Shown: positions 8,565 through 14,096 of the stretch, piece by piece | How positions within the stretch are numbered: position 1 is the stretch's first letter | How the letters are laid out: every line of letters starts with the position of its first letter | Origin: Chitinophagaceae bacterium | GTDB lineage: Bacteria; Bacteroidota; Bacteroidia; Chitinophagales; Chitinophagaceae | DNA length: 14,318 nucleotides | Assembly (NCBI GenBank): GCA_009996555.1 | Contig: JAACZX010000461.1 | Coordinates: forward strand, 1-14,318 | Reading direction: 5' to 3' | Position numbers and translations under genes: made by a program | Notes under the pieces: generated by a model | Databases searched by the model: none | What the model was told of the DNA's origin: nothing | The model's input: only the letters and a program-made list of their open reading frames with translations

Positions 8565-8596
8565 TTGCTTGCAGCAAGAAACTCATTGCTTGCAGC
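8565..8596. repeat. 11-bp direct repeat in a convergent gap
   Basis: TTGCTTGCAGC occurs at 8565-8575 and 8586-8596, a 21-bp period, in the 73-nt gap between the convergent transporter and Nudix genes. The first copy also forms the short palindrome CTTGC-A-GCAAG (8568-8578), too tight to fold as a hairpin alone. No convincing intrinsic terminator with a U-tract was seen. The function is unknown. Confidence 0.6.
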
Positions 8597-8600
8597 GTCC

Positions 8601-9056
8601 TCAATGTTTTTCCTTCAGCATCTTCGCAACCAGTTTATCAATAGGAAGCGTAACGGTTTCTTCATTAAATTTTTCCCAATCAATTAAACGCAACACTTCC
8701 GATTCGCCTTTGGGATCGGCCACCTGGTGCGGTTCAAAATCAAACGGAGTTGTTTTAAAGGGGAGCGTGATGGGTTCTAATGGTTTTACGTAATAATAGA
8801 TCGACAGTATCTGGTGCGCATTGTTAAACGCACTCTGCTGGTAAAAATCGGTGGTATATAAATGATCGCCTATTTCTGAATCAATGAACAATTCTTCTTT
8901 TATCTCCCGCTTCAGGCAATCTCTTGTGCCTTCACCTATTTCCAAACCGCCGCCGGGAAATTTTGTAATGTAAGCACCACGAATGTATTCATCACTTACC
9001 AGTACTTTTTTATCGTCTGTCATAATGATGCCGTAAACACGCACAGTAAGAGTCAT
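8601..9056 (-). CDS. Nudix hydrolase
   Basis: 151 aa Nudix-superfamily protein that would hydrolyse a nucleoside diphosphate linked to another group, using Mg2+ or Mn2+. The Nudix box (GX5EX7REUXEEXGU) is at residues 36-58: Gly36, Glu42, then Arg50-Glu51-Ile52-Lys53-Glu54-Glu55, so the metal-binding glutamates are intact. The small Gly normally before the last hydrophobic residue is replaced by Phe57 (EELFI). The N-terminus begins directly with the first strand (LTVRVYGIIMTDDKKVLVS), and the length is typical. It starts 14 nt after the CorA gene stop, so it is likely co-transcribed with it. Substrate (ADP-ribose, NADH, oxidised nucleotide or other) cannot be told. Confidence 0.88.
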   Translation of the reverse strand: MTLTVRVYGIIMTDDKKVLVSDEYIRGAYITKFPGGGLEIGEGTRDCLKREIKEELFIDSEIGDHLYTTDFYQQSAFNNAHQILSIYYYVKPLEPITLPFKTTPFDFEPHQVADPKGESEVLRLIDWEKFNEETVTLPIDKLVAKMLKEKH

Positions 9057-9070
9057 AATGCTAAAGCTGT

Positions 9071-10009
9071 TTAAAATAATTTCTTTCGTAAAAAATAGAT
9101 GCCAAGCAAAAGTGAGAGGCCGAGTGATATGAGAATGGGAAAATAAAATGCAAACGCTGAATGCGAACCGGGAATGGGCACATTCATTCCATAAATACTT
9201 GCTACCAATGTGGGCAATTGCAACATTACCGTTACAGAAGTAAGGCGTTTCATTACCTGGTTCTGGTTATTGCTGATGATGCTTGCAAATGCATCCATTG
9301 TTGAGCTGAGGATATTGGTATAGATATTCGCCATTTCAAGGGCCTGGCTGGTATCAACGATCAGATCCTGCAAAAACTCATCTTCTTCTTCGGTAAGTGC
9401 AAGAAAATTTGTGCGTTGCAGTTTCATAAGCAGCATTTCATTGCTGCGTAAAGCTGTAACAAAGTACACAAGGCTTTTCTGGATGCGCATCAGATCAAGC
9501 AGTTCTTCGTTACGGTTGGCATCATATAACTTTTGTTCAAGAAGGTTGCGGCGGTGGTTGATCTCTTTCAGAAATTCCATGTAGGCCTGCACAACTTTCT
9601 CAAATATTTTCAACACCATCATGTTGCGTTTGTCGGGATGGCGGTTTTGAAATGTGTTGAGAAATTTCTTGATGGCTCCGTTATCAAATGAATTAACGGT
9701 TACAATCTGGTTATGCGTTAGAATAATGCAGATGGGGATGGTAATGTAAAATGCATCGCTGTCGTTAAACGAGTTGTTTTCCGTGGGCGTTTTAATAACA
9801 ATCAGCTTTACATTATCCTCCAGTTCGTAACGGGAGCGTTCGTCAATATCCAGCGAATCGGTTAAGAAGTCGAGCGGAATATCCAGGGCATCTGCAATTT
9901 CTGTAAACTCTTCCTGTTTTAGCGGGGGTACAATATTTACCCAGGCACCTGATTCAGGCTTTTCAATGGCAAGTGTTTTGCCGTTTTCGTTTTTAAAAAA
10001 TTGCAGCAT
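9071..10009 (-). CDS. CorA-family magnesium/cobalt transporter
   Basis: 312 aa CorA-type divalent cation channel of the inner membrane, normally a pentamer. It has the family layout: an acidic soluble N-terminal domain (about residues 1-150), a long helical stalk (about 150-250), and two C-terminal membrane helices. The signature Gly274-Met275-Asn276 lies at the end of the first helix (QLPTLVASIYGMN). The loop after it is VPIPGSHSAF rather than the classical MPE/MPF loop, a variant also found in CorA relatives. A basic tail (RKKLF) closes the protein. The gene lies 26 nt behind the DinB-like gene but has its own -7 element at 10017-10024. The Nudix gene follows 14 nt downstream. Mg2+ is the default substrate; Co2+, Ni2+ or Zn2+ efflux cannot be excluded. 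Confidence 0.92.
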   Translation of the reverse strand: MLQFFKNENGKTLAIEKPESGAWVNIVPPLKQEEFTEIADALDIPLDFLTDSLDIDERSRYELEDNVKLIVIKTPTENNSFNDSDAFYITIPICIILTHNQIVTVNSFDNGAIKKFLNTFQNRHPDKRNMMVLKIFEKVVQAYMEFLKEINHRRNLLEQKLYDANRNEELLDLMRIQKSLVYFVTALRSNEMLLMKLQRTNFLALTEEEDEFLQDLIVDTSQALEMANIYTNILSSTMDAFASIISNNQNQVMKRLTSVTVMLQLPTLVASIYGMNVPIPGSHSAFAFYFPILISLGLSLLLGIYFLRKKLF

Positions 10010-10016
10010 GGCGGCG

Positions 10017-10024
10017 CAAAGGTA
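10017..10024 (-). promoter_or_regulatory. -7 promoter element (TACCTTTG) for the CorA gene
   Basis: On the minus strand this reads TACCTTTG, a perfect match to the Bacteroidota -7 consensus TAnnTTTG. It lies between the DinB-like gene stop (10036) and the CorA ATG (10009), ending 7 nt before the ATG. Transcription starting about 7 nt downstream would place the RNA 5' end at or next to the start codon. No clear TTTG -33 box is found 19-21 nt upstream. Confidence 0.5.
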
Positions 10025-10035
10025 AGTGCGGCGTT

Positions 10036-10608
10036 TTAATCTGCGGTTGAAAATTCAATGGCTTCGTTCTTCCTGTGTCGGATGGTTTTGTAGTGATGTG
10101 TATTATGAAACAGGTTAAAGTATAATAACTCCCTTATGGTAATGAGGCCCAGCACAGGGTGGGGCACATGGTATTCGTCCATGGAGTCATCTTCCCAATA
10201 GTAACGTATCTGATCAAGGAACTTGGTGCAGATCTGTTCAAAACGGATAATCAGTTTTTCTTTTACGCCTTTCTCTTCTTTTACATTGGGAACATAACGT
10301 TTGTCCTGCTCATAGCCTTCATCCAGTTTCTGGTAATATACCTGCAACAGTTCTTCATAAGAACGTGATGCATGATCGGGCTTGCCATATTTCCATTTCA
10401 GGAAGAATTTGGGAGCAAATAAGCCAAGCCAGCTTCTGTGGAGGCTTAAGGAAAGATGTTCAAGATTTTCAGCGACAGACCATTGTTCAGACTTATAAAA
10501 AAACTGAACATCATCCATCTGCCTGCACTGTTTCACAATATCTTCTATTGTGTTTTCAGCGTGGCTGATAATTTGAAATTTGTTTAAATGATAGCGTTTT
10601 GCAATCAT
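10036..10608 (-). CDS. DinB-like four-helix putative metalloprotein
   Basis: 190 aa protein resembling the DinB/YfiT superfamily (DinB_2 type), whose members are four-helix bundles with a three-histidine metal site; some are bacillithiol- or mycothiol-dependent transferases, most are uncharacterised. Seen: His51 in AENLEHL, and a HxxxH pair His168/His172 in LFHNTHHY near the C-terminus, the expected three ligands. SEQWSVAENLEHL matches the usual 'W-s-v-x-e-x-l-x-H' opening block. The middle part (about 70-130) is charged and variable. No signal peptide or membrane segment, so cytoplasmic. It follows dapF after 31 nt on the same strand. The bacillithiol link is family knowledge only; the reaction of this member is unknown. 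Confidence 0.75.
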   Translation of the reverse strand: MIAKRYHLNKFQIISHAENTIEDIVKQCRQMDDVQFFYKSEQWSVAENLEHLSLSLHRSWLGLFAPKFFLKWKYGKPDHASRSYEELLQVYYQKLDEGYEQDKRYVPNVKEEKGVKEKLIIRFEQICTKFLDQIRYYWEDDSMDEYHVPHPVLGLITIRELLYFNLFHNTHHYKTIRHRKNEAIEFSTAD

Positions 10609-10618
10609 CGGGTGCTGG

Positions 10619-10646
10619 GTTAGGGTTTAGGATTTTGGATTAAAGT
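10619..10646 (+). repeat. Degenerate 7-bp tandem repeat, four units
   Basis: Four consecutive heptads, starting with GTTAGGG at 10619 and TTTAGGA at 10626, share a TT at positions 2-3 of each unit and a G-rich second half in the first three. They fill the gap between the DinB-like gene start and the dapF stop and run 7 nt into the dapF 3' end. There is no facing inverted partner. It looks related to the heptad arrays at 11433-11541 and 12992-13072. Confidence 0.45.
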
Positions 10647-11419
10647 TCGATCGTGCCAGAGAAGACAAATGTGGCGGGGCCACAAAGCCAAATGTTTTCA
10701 AAAGACGAGTCGGATATTTTGTCAAACTTCACTTTCAACTCTCCGCCCGGCGTCAGGATCTTTTTTTCCTGGTGCCCGTTGGTGTTGCTGCTGGCAGCAA
10801 TGGCTGCGGCTGTAACACCTGTACCACAACTCAGGGTTTCGGCTTCTACACCCCGTTCGTAAGTACGTACGCTGAGAGCGTCTTCGTGAACTTGAACAAA
10901 ATTAACATTGATCCCCACTTTAGAAAATGGGGGTGAGTAGCGGATACGTTTCCCTTCTTCAAAAACTGCGGTTTTTGCGATGTCGTTTTCCCAGCGGATA
11001 TAATGGGGCGAACCCGTGTTGAGCACCACATGATCTTCGTATTTTTCAACGGCATCCACATCTTTCATTTTTAATTCCACCCAGCCGTTTTCCAGCACCT
11101 TCGCTTCGTGAAACCCGTCTGTAGCAAGGAATTCAGCGGTTTTTTCAATAATGCCCAGGTCTTTTGCAAAGGCCACCAAACAGCGTCCACCGTTGCCACA
11201 CATGCTGCCTTCATTACCATCGGCATTGTAGTAAATCATTTCAAAATCGTAGCCTTCTTTCTGTTGTAACATCATCAAACCATCGGCCCCGATGCCAAAT
11301 CTCCTATCACATAAAAAGGCTACTTCTACGCTGGTTAATTGCGTAAAATTACCAAGCCTGTTATCTAATATTACAAAATCGTTACCAGTGCCCTGGTATT
11401 TATAAAATGGAATGTTCAT
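10640..11419 (-). CDS. dapF: Diaminopimelate epimerase DapF
   Basis: 259 aa cytoplasmic, cofactor-independent epimerase that converts LL- to meso-diaminopimelate, the last intermediate before lysine and a precursor for peptidoglycan cross-links. Both catalytic cysteines are present in their normal settings: Cys74 in SMCGNGGRC and Cys198 in TLSCGTGVTA. The N-terminal FYKYQGTGNDFV is the family's opening block, so the ATG at 11419 is well supported, and the length is close to the usual 260-280 residues. It sits in a minus-strand run after the nucleoside phosphorylase gene and before the DinB-like gene, with no other lysine gene nearby. The intergenic DNA before it holds the facing heptad repeats, and I see no convincing promoter between them and the ATG. 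Confidence 0.97.
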   Translation of the reverse strand: MNIPFYKYQGTGNDFVILDNRLGNFTQLTSVEVAFLCDRRFGIGADGLMMLQQKEGYDFEMIYYNADGNEGSMCGNGGRCLVAFAKDLGIIEKTAEFLATDGFHEAKVLENGWVELKMKDVDAVEKYEDHVVLNTGSPHYIRWENDIAKTAVFEEGKRIRYSPPFSKVGINVNFVQVHEDALSVRTYERGVEAETLSCGTGVTAAAIAASSNTNGHQEKKILTPGGELKVKFDKISDSSFENIWLCGPATFVFSGTIEL

Positions 11420-11430
11420 GAATCAATTTC

Positions 11431-11443
11431 AAGTTGAACGTTT
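11431..11443 (+). repeat. Left arm of a 13-bp inverted repeat
   Basis: AAGTTGAACGTTT, the exact reverse complement of AAACGTTCAACTT at 11524-11536, with 80 nt between the arms. In an RNA copied from either strand the arms could pair into a long-loop hairpin between the nucleoside phosphorylase and dapF genes. The arms lie inside the two opposing heptad arrays. Confidence 0.8.
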
Positions 11444-11467
11444 AAAGTTTCAGGTTGGAGGTTAAAA
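11433..11467 (+). repeat. Heptad array GTTNNNN x5, + orientation
   Basis: Five consecutive 7-bp units each begin with GTT, at 11433, 11440, 11447, 11454 and 11461 (for example GTTGAAC then GTTTAAA). The 7-bp phase is exact while the other four bases vary. The array lies 13 nt upstream of the dapF ATG and faces a matching array on the minus strand at 11507-11541, with 39 nt between them. Not coding; function unknown. Confidence 0.75.
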
Positions 11468-11506
11468 TTACAACTTAATAAATTGACGCCTGTTCGTAGC
11501 AGTGCC

Positions 11507-11541
11507 TAAAAACGTTAAACAGGAAACGTTCAACTTTAAAC
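11507..11541 (-). repeat. Heptad array GTTNNNN x5, - orientation
   Basis: Read on the minus strand, five consecutive 7-bp units begin with GTT, starting at 11541, 11534, 11527, 11520 and 11513. Two units, GTTTAAA and GTTGAAC, also occur in the + array at 11433-11446 in the opposite order. The first unit overlaps the TAG stop of the nucleoside phosphorylase gene (11541-11543) by one base. The mirror arrangement with 11433-11467 allows a stem of at least 13 bp. Confidence 0.75.
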
Positions 11542-12416
11542 TAAATGGCTGCAATGATCTCCAGCGATTTTTTGATGAGATTTTCCACTGCCAGGCCACC
11601 ATCTTTACTGAATTCTTTTTTTACCCGGTTGGCCACAATGGCGCTGATGGACAGGCACTGGTGCCCCATCATTTTCCCAAGTCCGTAAATAGCCGATGTT
11701 TCCATTTCGAAATTTGTAATGCGGTGCTGGCCAAAACGAAACTCCGTTAACCTGTCAATAAGGGCTGGGTTGGAGAGGCCGAGGCGGAGTACCCGGCCTT
11801 GGGGGCCGTAAAAACCGGGGCAGGTTACAGTAATGCCATGATGATACCCTTCAACAAAATGTTTGAGCAGTTGCGATCCTGAGCCGGTGATATAGGGGGC
11901 AGAAAGACTATCCTGTATTTGGGTTTGTGTAACAAAAGCATGCAGCAGTTGTTTTTCTTCTTCATTGCTTTCGTGACGGTAATAGTGCAGCAGGTTATCA
12001 ATACCTAAACCATGGGTAGACACCACAAATCCATCAACGGGTATATCGGCCTGTAATGAACCCGATGTGCCAAGCCGGATGATGTGTAATGATGTGAGTG
12101 ATGGTTTAATTGTTCTTGTTTCAAAATCAATATTCACCAGCGCATCCAGTTCGTTCAGCACAATATCAATATTATCAGGACCAATGCCGGTTGATACAAC
12201 GGAGATGCGTTTGTTGCCAATGGTGCCGGTGTGTGTTACAAATTCACGGTGCTGTAACCTGTGTTCAATCTTGTCGAAATGTTTTGATACTTCTTTTACA
12301 CGATCCGGATCGCCAACGGTAATAATTGTTGATGCAAGCTCATGAGGGTGCACATTTAAATGATATACAGCACCTCTGTTATTGATGATGAGTTCACTTT
12401 CTGCAATTCTTTGCAT
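11541..12416 (-). CDS. Nucleoside phosphorylase, uridine-phosphorylase-like
   Basis: 291 aa NP-I family enzyme that would cleave a nucleoside with phosphate to a free base and ribose-1-phosphate in the cytoplasm. Seen: phosphate-binding GDPDRV at residues 35-40, STGIGP at 75-80, RLGTSG at 114-119 (second phosphate site), and the ribose-binding FEMETSAIY at 236-244, all in the standard order. A GRV segment at 207-209 resembles the part of uridine phosphorylases that carries the uracil-binding Arg, so pyrimidine nucleosides are the most likely substrate; purine nucleosides are not excluded. The ATG at 12416 gives a normal N-terminus. The gene is divergent from tRNA-Cys, whose promoter begins 6 nt away. 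It precedes dapF on the same strand, separated by the heptad arrays. Confidence 0.87.
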   Translation of the reverse strand: MQRIAESELIINNRGAVYHLNVHPHELASTIITVGDPDRVKEVSKHFDKIEHRLQHREFVTHTGTIGNKRISVVSTGIGPDNIDIVLNELDALVNIDFETRTIKPSLTSLHIIRLGTSGSLQADIPVDGFVVSTHGLGIDNLLHYYRHESNEEEKQLLHAFVTQTQIQDSLSAPYITGSGSQLLKHFVEGYHHGITVTCPGFYGPQGRVLRLGLSNPALIDRLTEFRFGQHRITNFEMETSAIYGLGKMMGHQCLSISAIVANRVKKEFSKDGGLAVENLIKKSLEIIAAI

Positions 12417-12421
12417 AGTTC

Positions 12422-12454
12422 TTTGGGAGTATTTGTTCGAATATACTACATTTG
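12422..12454 (+). promoter_or_regulatory. Bacteroidota-type promoter for tRNA-Cys
   Basis: TTTG at 12422-12425 and TACATTTG at 12447-12454, a perfect TAnnTTTG -7 element, are 21 nt apart. This fits the Bacteroidota -33/-7 promoter. The expected transcription start, near 12461, lies a few bases before the mature tRNA 5' end at 12468. It is the clearest promoter in the window. Confidence 0.75.
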
Positions 12455-12467
12455 CACCTCACAAATT

Positions 12468-12538
12468 GGTCCTGTGGCCGAGTGGCTAGGCAGAGCTCTG
12501 CAAAAGCTCCTACAGCGGTTCGAATCCGCTCGGGACCT
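12468..12538 (+). tRNA. tRNA-Cys (anticodon GCA)
   Basis: 71 nt cloverleaf. The acceptor stem pairs GGTCCTG with CGGGACC (one G-T wobble). The D arm has a 3-bp GCC/GGC stem. The anticodon stem GAGCT/AGCTC closes the loop CTGCAAA with GCA at 12500-12502. The variable loop is CTAC, and the T arm pairs AGCGG with CCGCT around TTCGAAT. Discriminator base U (12538) is the expected identity base for Cys. CCA is not encoded and must be added by the CCA-adding enzyme. It has its own promoter upstream and an intrinsic terminator directly downstream. Confidence 0.97.
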
Positions 12539-12547
12539 CTAAAAAAT

Positions 12548-12578
12548 AAAAGCGTTGGAAACCCTTCCTGCGCTTTTT
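12548..12578 (+). terminator. Intrinsic terminator after tRNA-Cys
   Basis: AAAAGCG (12548-12554) pairs perfectly with CGCTTTT (12571-12577). An inner GGAA/TTCC stem (12557-12560 with 12565-12568) closes an ACCC loop, and a T-run continues downstream (CTTTTTGTTTT). It lies 10 nt after the tRNA and ends only 12 nt before the ATG of the next gene. The A-run on the 5' side means it may also act on the opposite strand. Confidence 0.8.
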
Positions 12579-12590
12579 GTTTTACAGCGT

Positions 12591-12986
12591 ATGCGTTATT
12601 CAAATTACATTGGCATTGCAGCAGGTTTGCTCATGATACTTGTGGGCACTTTTACCTGGTCTCATATTCCATCTATCAATGCAAATGTTACGGGTTTTGG
12701 TTCCGAAACGTTTAGCAAGTTTGGAAAACCGGTACTCATGAATGTGATACTGTTTAGTGTTGCAGCTGTGCTTTTTCTAATTCCGAAATTGTGGGCGAAG
12801 AAAGCCAACCCGTTTGTAGGTGCCATCAACTTTGCCTGGGCTTTGCGTAACCTGGTATTACTTTCAACCTGCCAGGGCGGCGAGTGTCCGCAAACAACAA
12901 CGTGGTTGTATGTTTACTTTGGTCTTGCTTTTATCGTACTCGTGATGACTGTTTTACCCGATATGAAAGTGATTGAAAAGAAGTGA
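12591..12986 (+). CDS. Small four-helix membrane protein, unknown function
   Basis: 131 aa, not recognised. Four hydrophobic segments are visible (about residues 5-23, 48-66, 75-93 and 103-121), suggesting an inner-membrane protein. Two cysteines flank a Gly-Gly in the loop between helices three and four (STCQGGECP) and might form a disulfide or bind metal. I chose the ATG at 12591 (MRYSNYIGIAAG). An in-frame TTG at 12555 would start inside the tRNA terminator hairpin and is rejected. No promoter is visible in the 12 nt between terminator and ATG, so expression may depend on readthrough from tRNA-Cys. It converges on the ABC membrane-domain gene. Confidence 0.75.
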   Translation: MRYSNYIGIAAGLLMILVGTFTWSHIPSINANVTGFGSETFSKFGKPVLMNVILFSVAAVLFLIPKLWAKKANPFVGAINFAWALRNLVLLSTCQGGECPQTTTWLYVYFGLAFIVLVMTVLPDMKVIEKK

Positions 12987-12991
12987 AACCG

Positions 12992-13026
12992 GGAATCAGG
13001 GTTTGGGAGTTTGGAATCAAGGAAAA
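12992..13026 (+). repeat. Degenerate 7-bp tandem repeat, five units
   Basis: Five consecutive heptads begin at 12992, 12999, 13006, 13013 and 13020. GGAATCA occurs exactly twice, at 12992 and 13013, three units apart, with G-rich units between. It lies in the 87-nt convergent gap before the ABC membrane-domain gene stop. Part of it, GTTTGGAAT at 13009-13017, is an exact reverse complement of ATTCCAAAC at 13064-13072. Confidence 0.65.
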
Positions 13027-13072
13027 ATACCTGAATGAAGCGAACTCTGTGTATATAATCCTAATTCCAAAC
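13009..13072. repeat. 9-bp inverted repeat in a convergent gap
   Basis: GTTTGGAAT at 13009-13017 and ATTCCAAAC at 13064-13072, with 46 nt between. On the minus strand the right arm continues as GTTTGGA then ATTAGGA, again in heptad phase. It may form a long-loop hairpin ending both convergent transcripts, but there is no compact stem with a U-tract. Confidence 0.6.
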
Positions 13073-13073
13073 A

Positions 13074-13973
13074 TCATGCGGCAGTAACTGCAACAGGTTC
13101 TCCATCCTGTTGATCTTCCGGTTCAAGCTCAATCCTGTGCAGAATATCTTTTAATGTAGCTGCCCGTTGTATCATGTAAGGAACAGTATCGAGTCCGTTT
13201 ACAAATTTCAGAATGTAAGTGTAGATGCCAATAAGATCACCTGCTTCTGTTTGTGCGGCACCAGAGCCGGTATTAGAAACAATCAGCAAAGAAACTGTCA
13301 TGATCACCATCACCAGTAATTCCATCACACCAAAATTCCATGCTTCCTGGTCGCTGATCTTTATTTGCCATTTACGCAATTGAGAATAATGCTCGTTGAT
13401 GCGCAATGGATTTTTTGATGCAAGAACAGATATCTGCTGCTCCAGTTCATCATTCTTCAGTTTATTTAACCGCCGCATACGTTTACCATAGAAATAACTG
13501 ATAATGGTAACGGGAATAAGCATGAGTAAGCAAACCAGCACAACCTGCACATCATAAAAGAATAAAAGAATGAGTGAGCCGATAATGTTATATGCTGCTT
13601 CAATAATGTAGTTGAGATCAAATTCAAGAAAATCAATAAACTCCCGTGATAATGTTGAGTGTGCACTGAGTTTTGACAGGTGTTTATTTTTATTGCGGCT
13701 CACCAGTTTTACCACAAGCCCGGTGTAAATATCAGAGTATGTTCTTGAATCGTAACGATGGCGGATCGTACCTGTAACAACCCACAGCAAATGAGCAGCC
13801 GCAAGAAAAAGCAAACCATTGTATGAGCCTTTGATCAAACCGTTTACCGCTTCACCAAGAAAATAAGGACGCAGCAACAAGCCCAGCATCTCTATTCCAA
13901 AAAGAGAATAGGTGAGCAGTAACCTGTATTTATATTTTTGAATGATGGTTTGAATGATCCACTTGCCGGGCAT
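13074..13973 (-). CDS. Stand-alone ABC transporter six-transmembrane domain protein
   Basis: 299 aa integral membrane protein resembling the transmembrane half of ABC exporters (ABC_membrane_3, PF13748 type). Hydrophobic segments are at about residues 18-36, 50-66, 125-145, 147-165 and 217-235, with a weaker sixth near 245-265. Between them are long cytoplasmic helices with charged coupling-like stretches (GKRMRRLNKLKNDELEQQ). The protein ends after EPEDQQDGEPVAVTAA. No Walker A, ABC signature or Walker B is present, and no ATPase gene is adjacent, so it would need a partner elsewhere or work without ATP. Start: the ATG at 13973 is preceded by AAGGAG with a 5-nt gap, a strong Shine-Dalgarno. 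A 123-nt leader region with a hairpin and a -7 element lies upstream. Confidence 0.75.
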   Translation of the reverse strand: MPGKWIIQTIIQKYKYRLLLTYSLFGIEMLGLLLRPYFLGEAVNGLIKGSYNGLLFLAAAHLLWVVTGTIRHRYDSRTYSDIYTGLVVKLVSRNKNKHLSKLSAHSTLSREFIDFLEFDLNYIIEAAYNIIGSLILLFFYDVQVVLVCLLMLIPVTIISYFYGKRMRRLNKLKNDELEQQISVLASKNPLRINEHYSQLRKWQIKISDQEAWNFGVMELLVMVIMTVSLLIVSNTGSGAAQTEAGDLIGIYTYILKFVNGLDTVPYMIQRAATLKDILHRIELEPEDQQDGEPVAVTAA

Positions 13974-13978
13974 ACGAA

Positions 13979-13984
13979 CTCCTT
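13979..13984 (-). promoter_or_regulatory. Shine-Dalgarno AAGGAG before the ABC membrane-domain gene
   Basis: AAGGAG on the minus strand, 5 nt before the ATG at 13973. This is unusual for Bacteroidota, where most genes lack such a site, and it settles the start codon. Confidence 0.6.
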
Positions 13985-14021
13985 GCTTTTACAATGTTGA
14001 TACAATAGACTGTGCAGAATG

Positions 14022-14055
14022 ACCGGCGTTTAGTGTATGTAAAACTTTTGCCGGT
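14022..14055 (-). promoter_or_regulatory. Hairpin in the leader of the ABC membrane-domain gene
   Basis: ACCGGC at 14022-14027 and GCCGGT at 14050-14055 are perfect inverted arms with 22 nt between. An inner GTTT/AAAC pairing (14028-14031 with 14042-14045) is possible with a small bulge. It lies between the -7 element at 14076-14083 and the Shine-Dalgarno, so it would be in the 5' untranslated RNA. It could instead be the tail of a terminator for the SET gene, but the T-run is on the wrong side of a simple stem. Confidence 0.45.
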
Positions 14056-14075
14056 TAACGGATTAGTAAGAACAG

Positions 14076-14083
14076 CAAAGGTA
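14076..14083 (-). promoter_or_regulatory. -7 promoter element (TACCTTTG) for the ABC membrane-domain gene
   Basis: The minus strand reads TACCTTTG, a perfect TAnnTTTG match, in the gap between the SET gene stop (14097) and the ABC gene ATG (13973). The implied start near 14069 would give a leader of roughly 95 nt. No TTTG -33 box is seen 19-21 nt upstream. Confidence 0.45.
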
Positions 14084-14096
14084 GTTCGATGGGCTG

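Noticed and set aside
10619..10632. Telomere-like TTAGGGTTTAGG sequence
   Set aside because: Only about two units in a bacterial intergenic gap; better explained as part of the degenerate heptad run.
11433..11541. CRISPR array or miniature insertion element
   Set aside because: Units are 7 bp without spacers of 25-40 bp, there are no cas genes, and no target-site duplication is seen around the inverted arms.
12417..12467. A promoter for the nucleoside phosphorylase gene on the minus strand (TATATTCG)
   Set aside because: It has a mismatch in the core TTTG and no -33 box at the right distance; too weak to annotate.
12555..12590. A TTG start that would lengthen the 131-aa membrane protein
   Set aside because: The codons fall in the tRNA-Cys terminator hairpin; the ATG at 12591 is directly before the first membrane helix.
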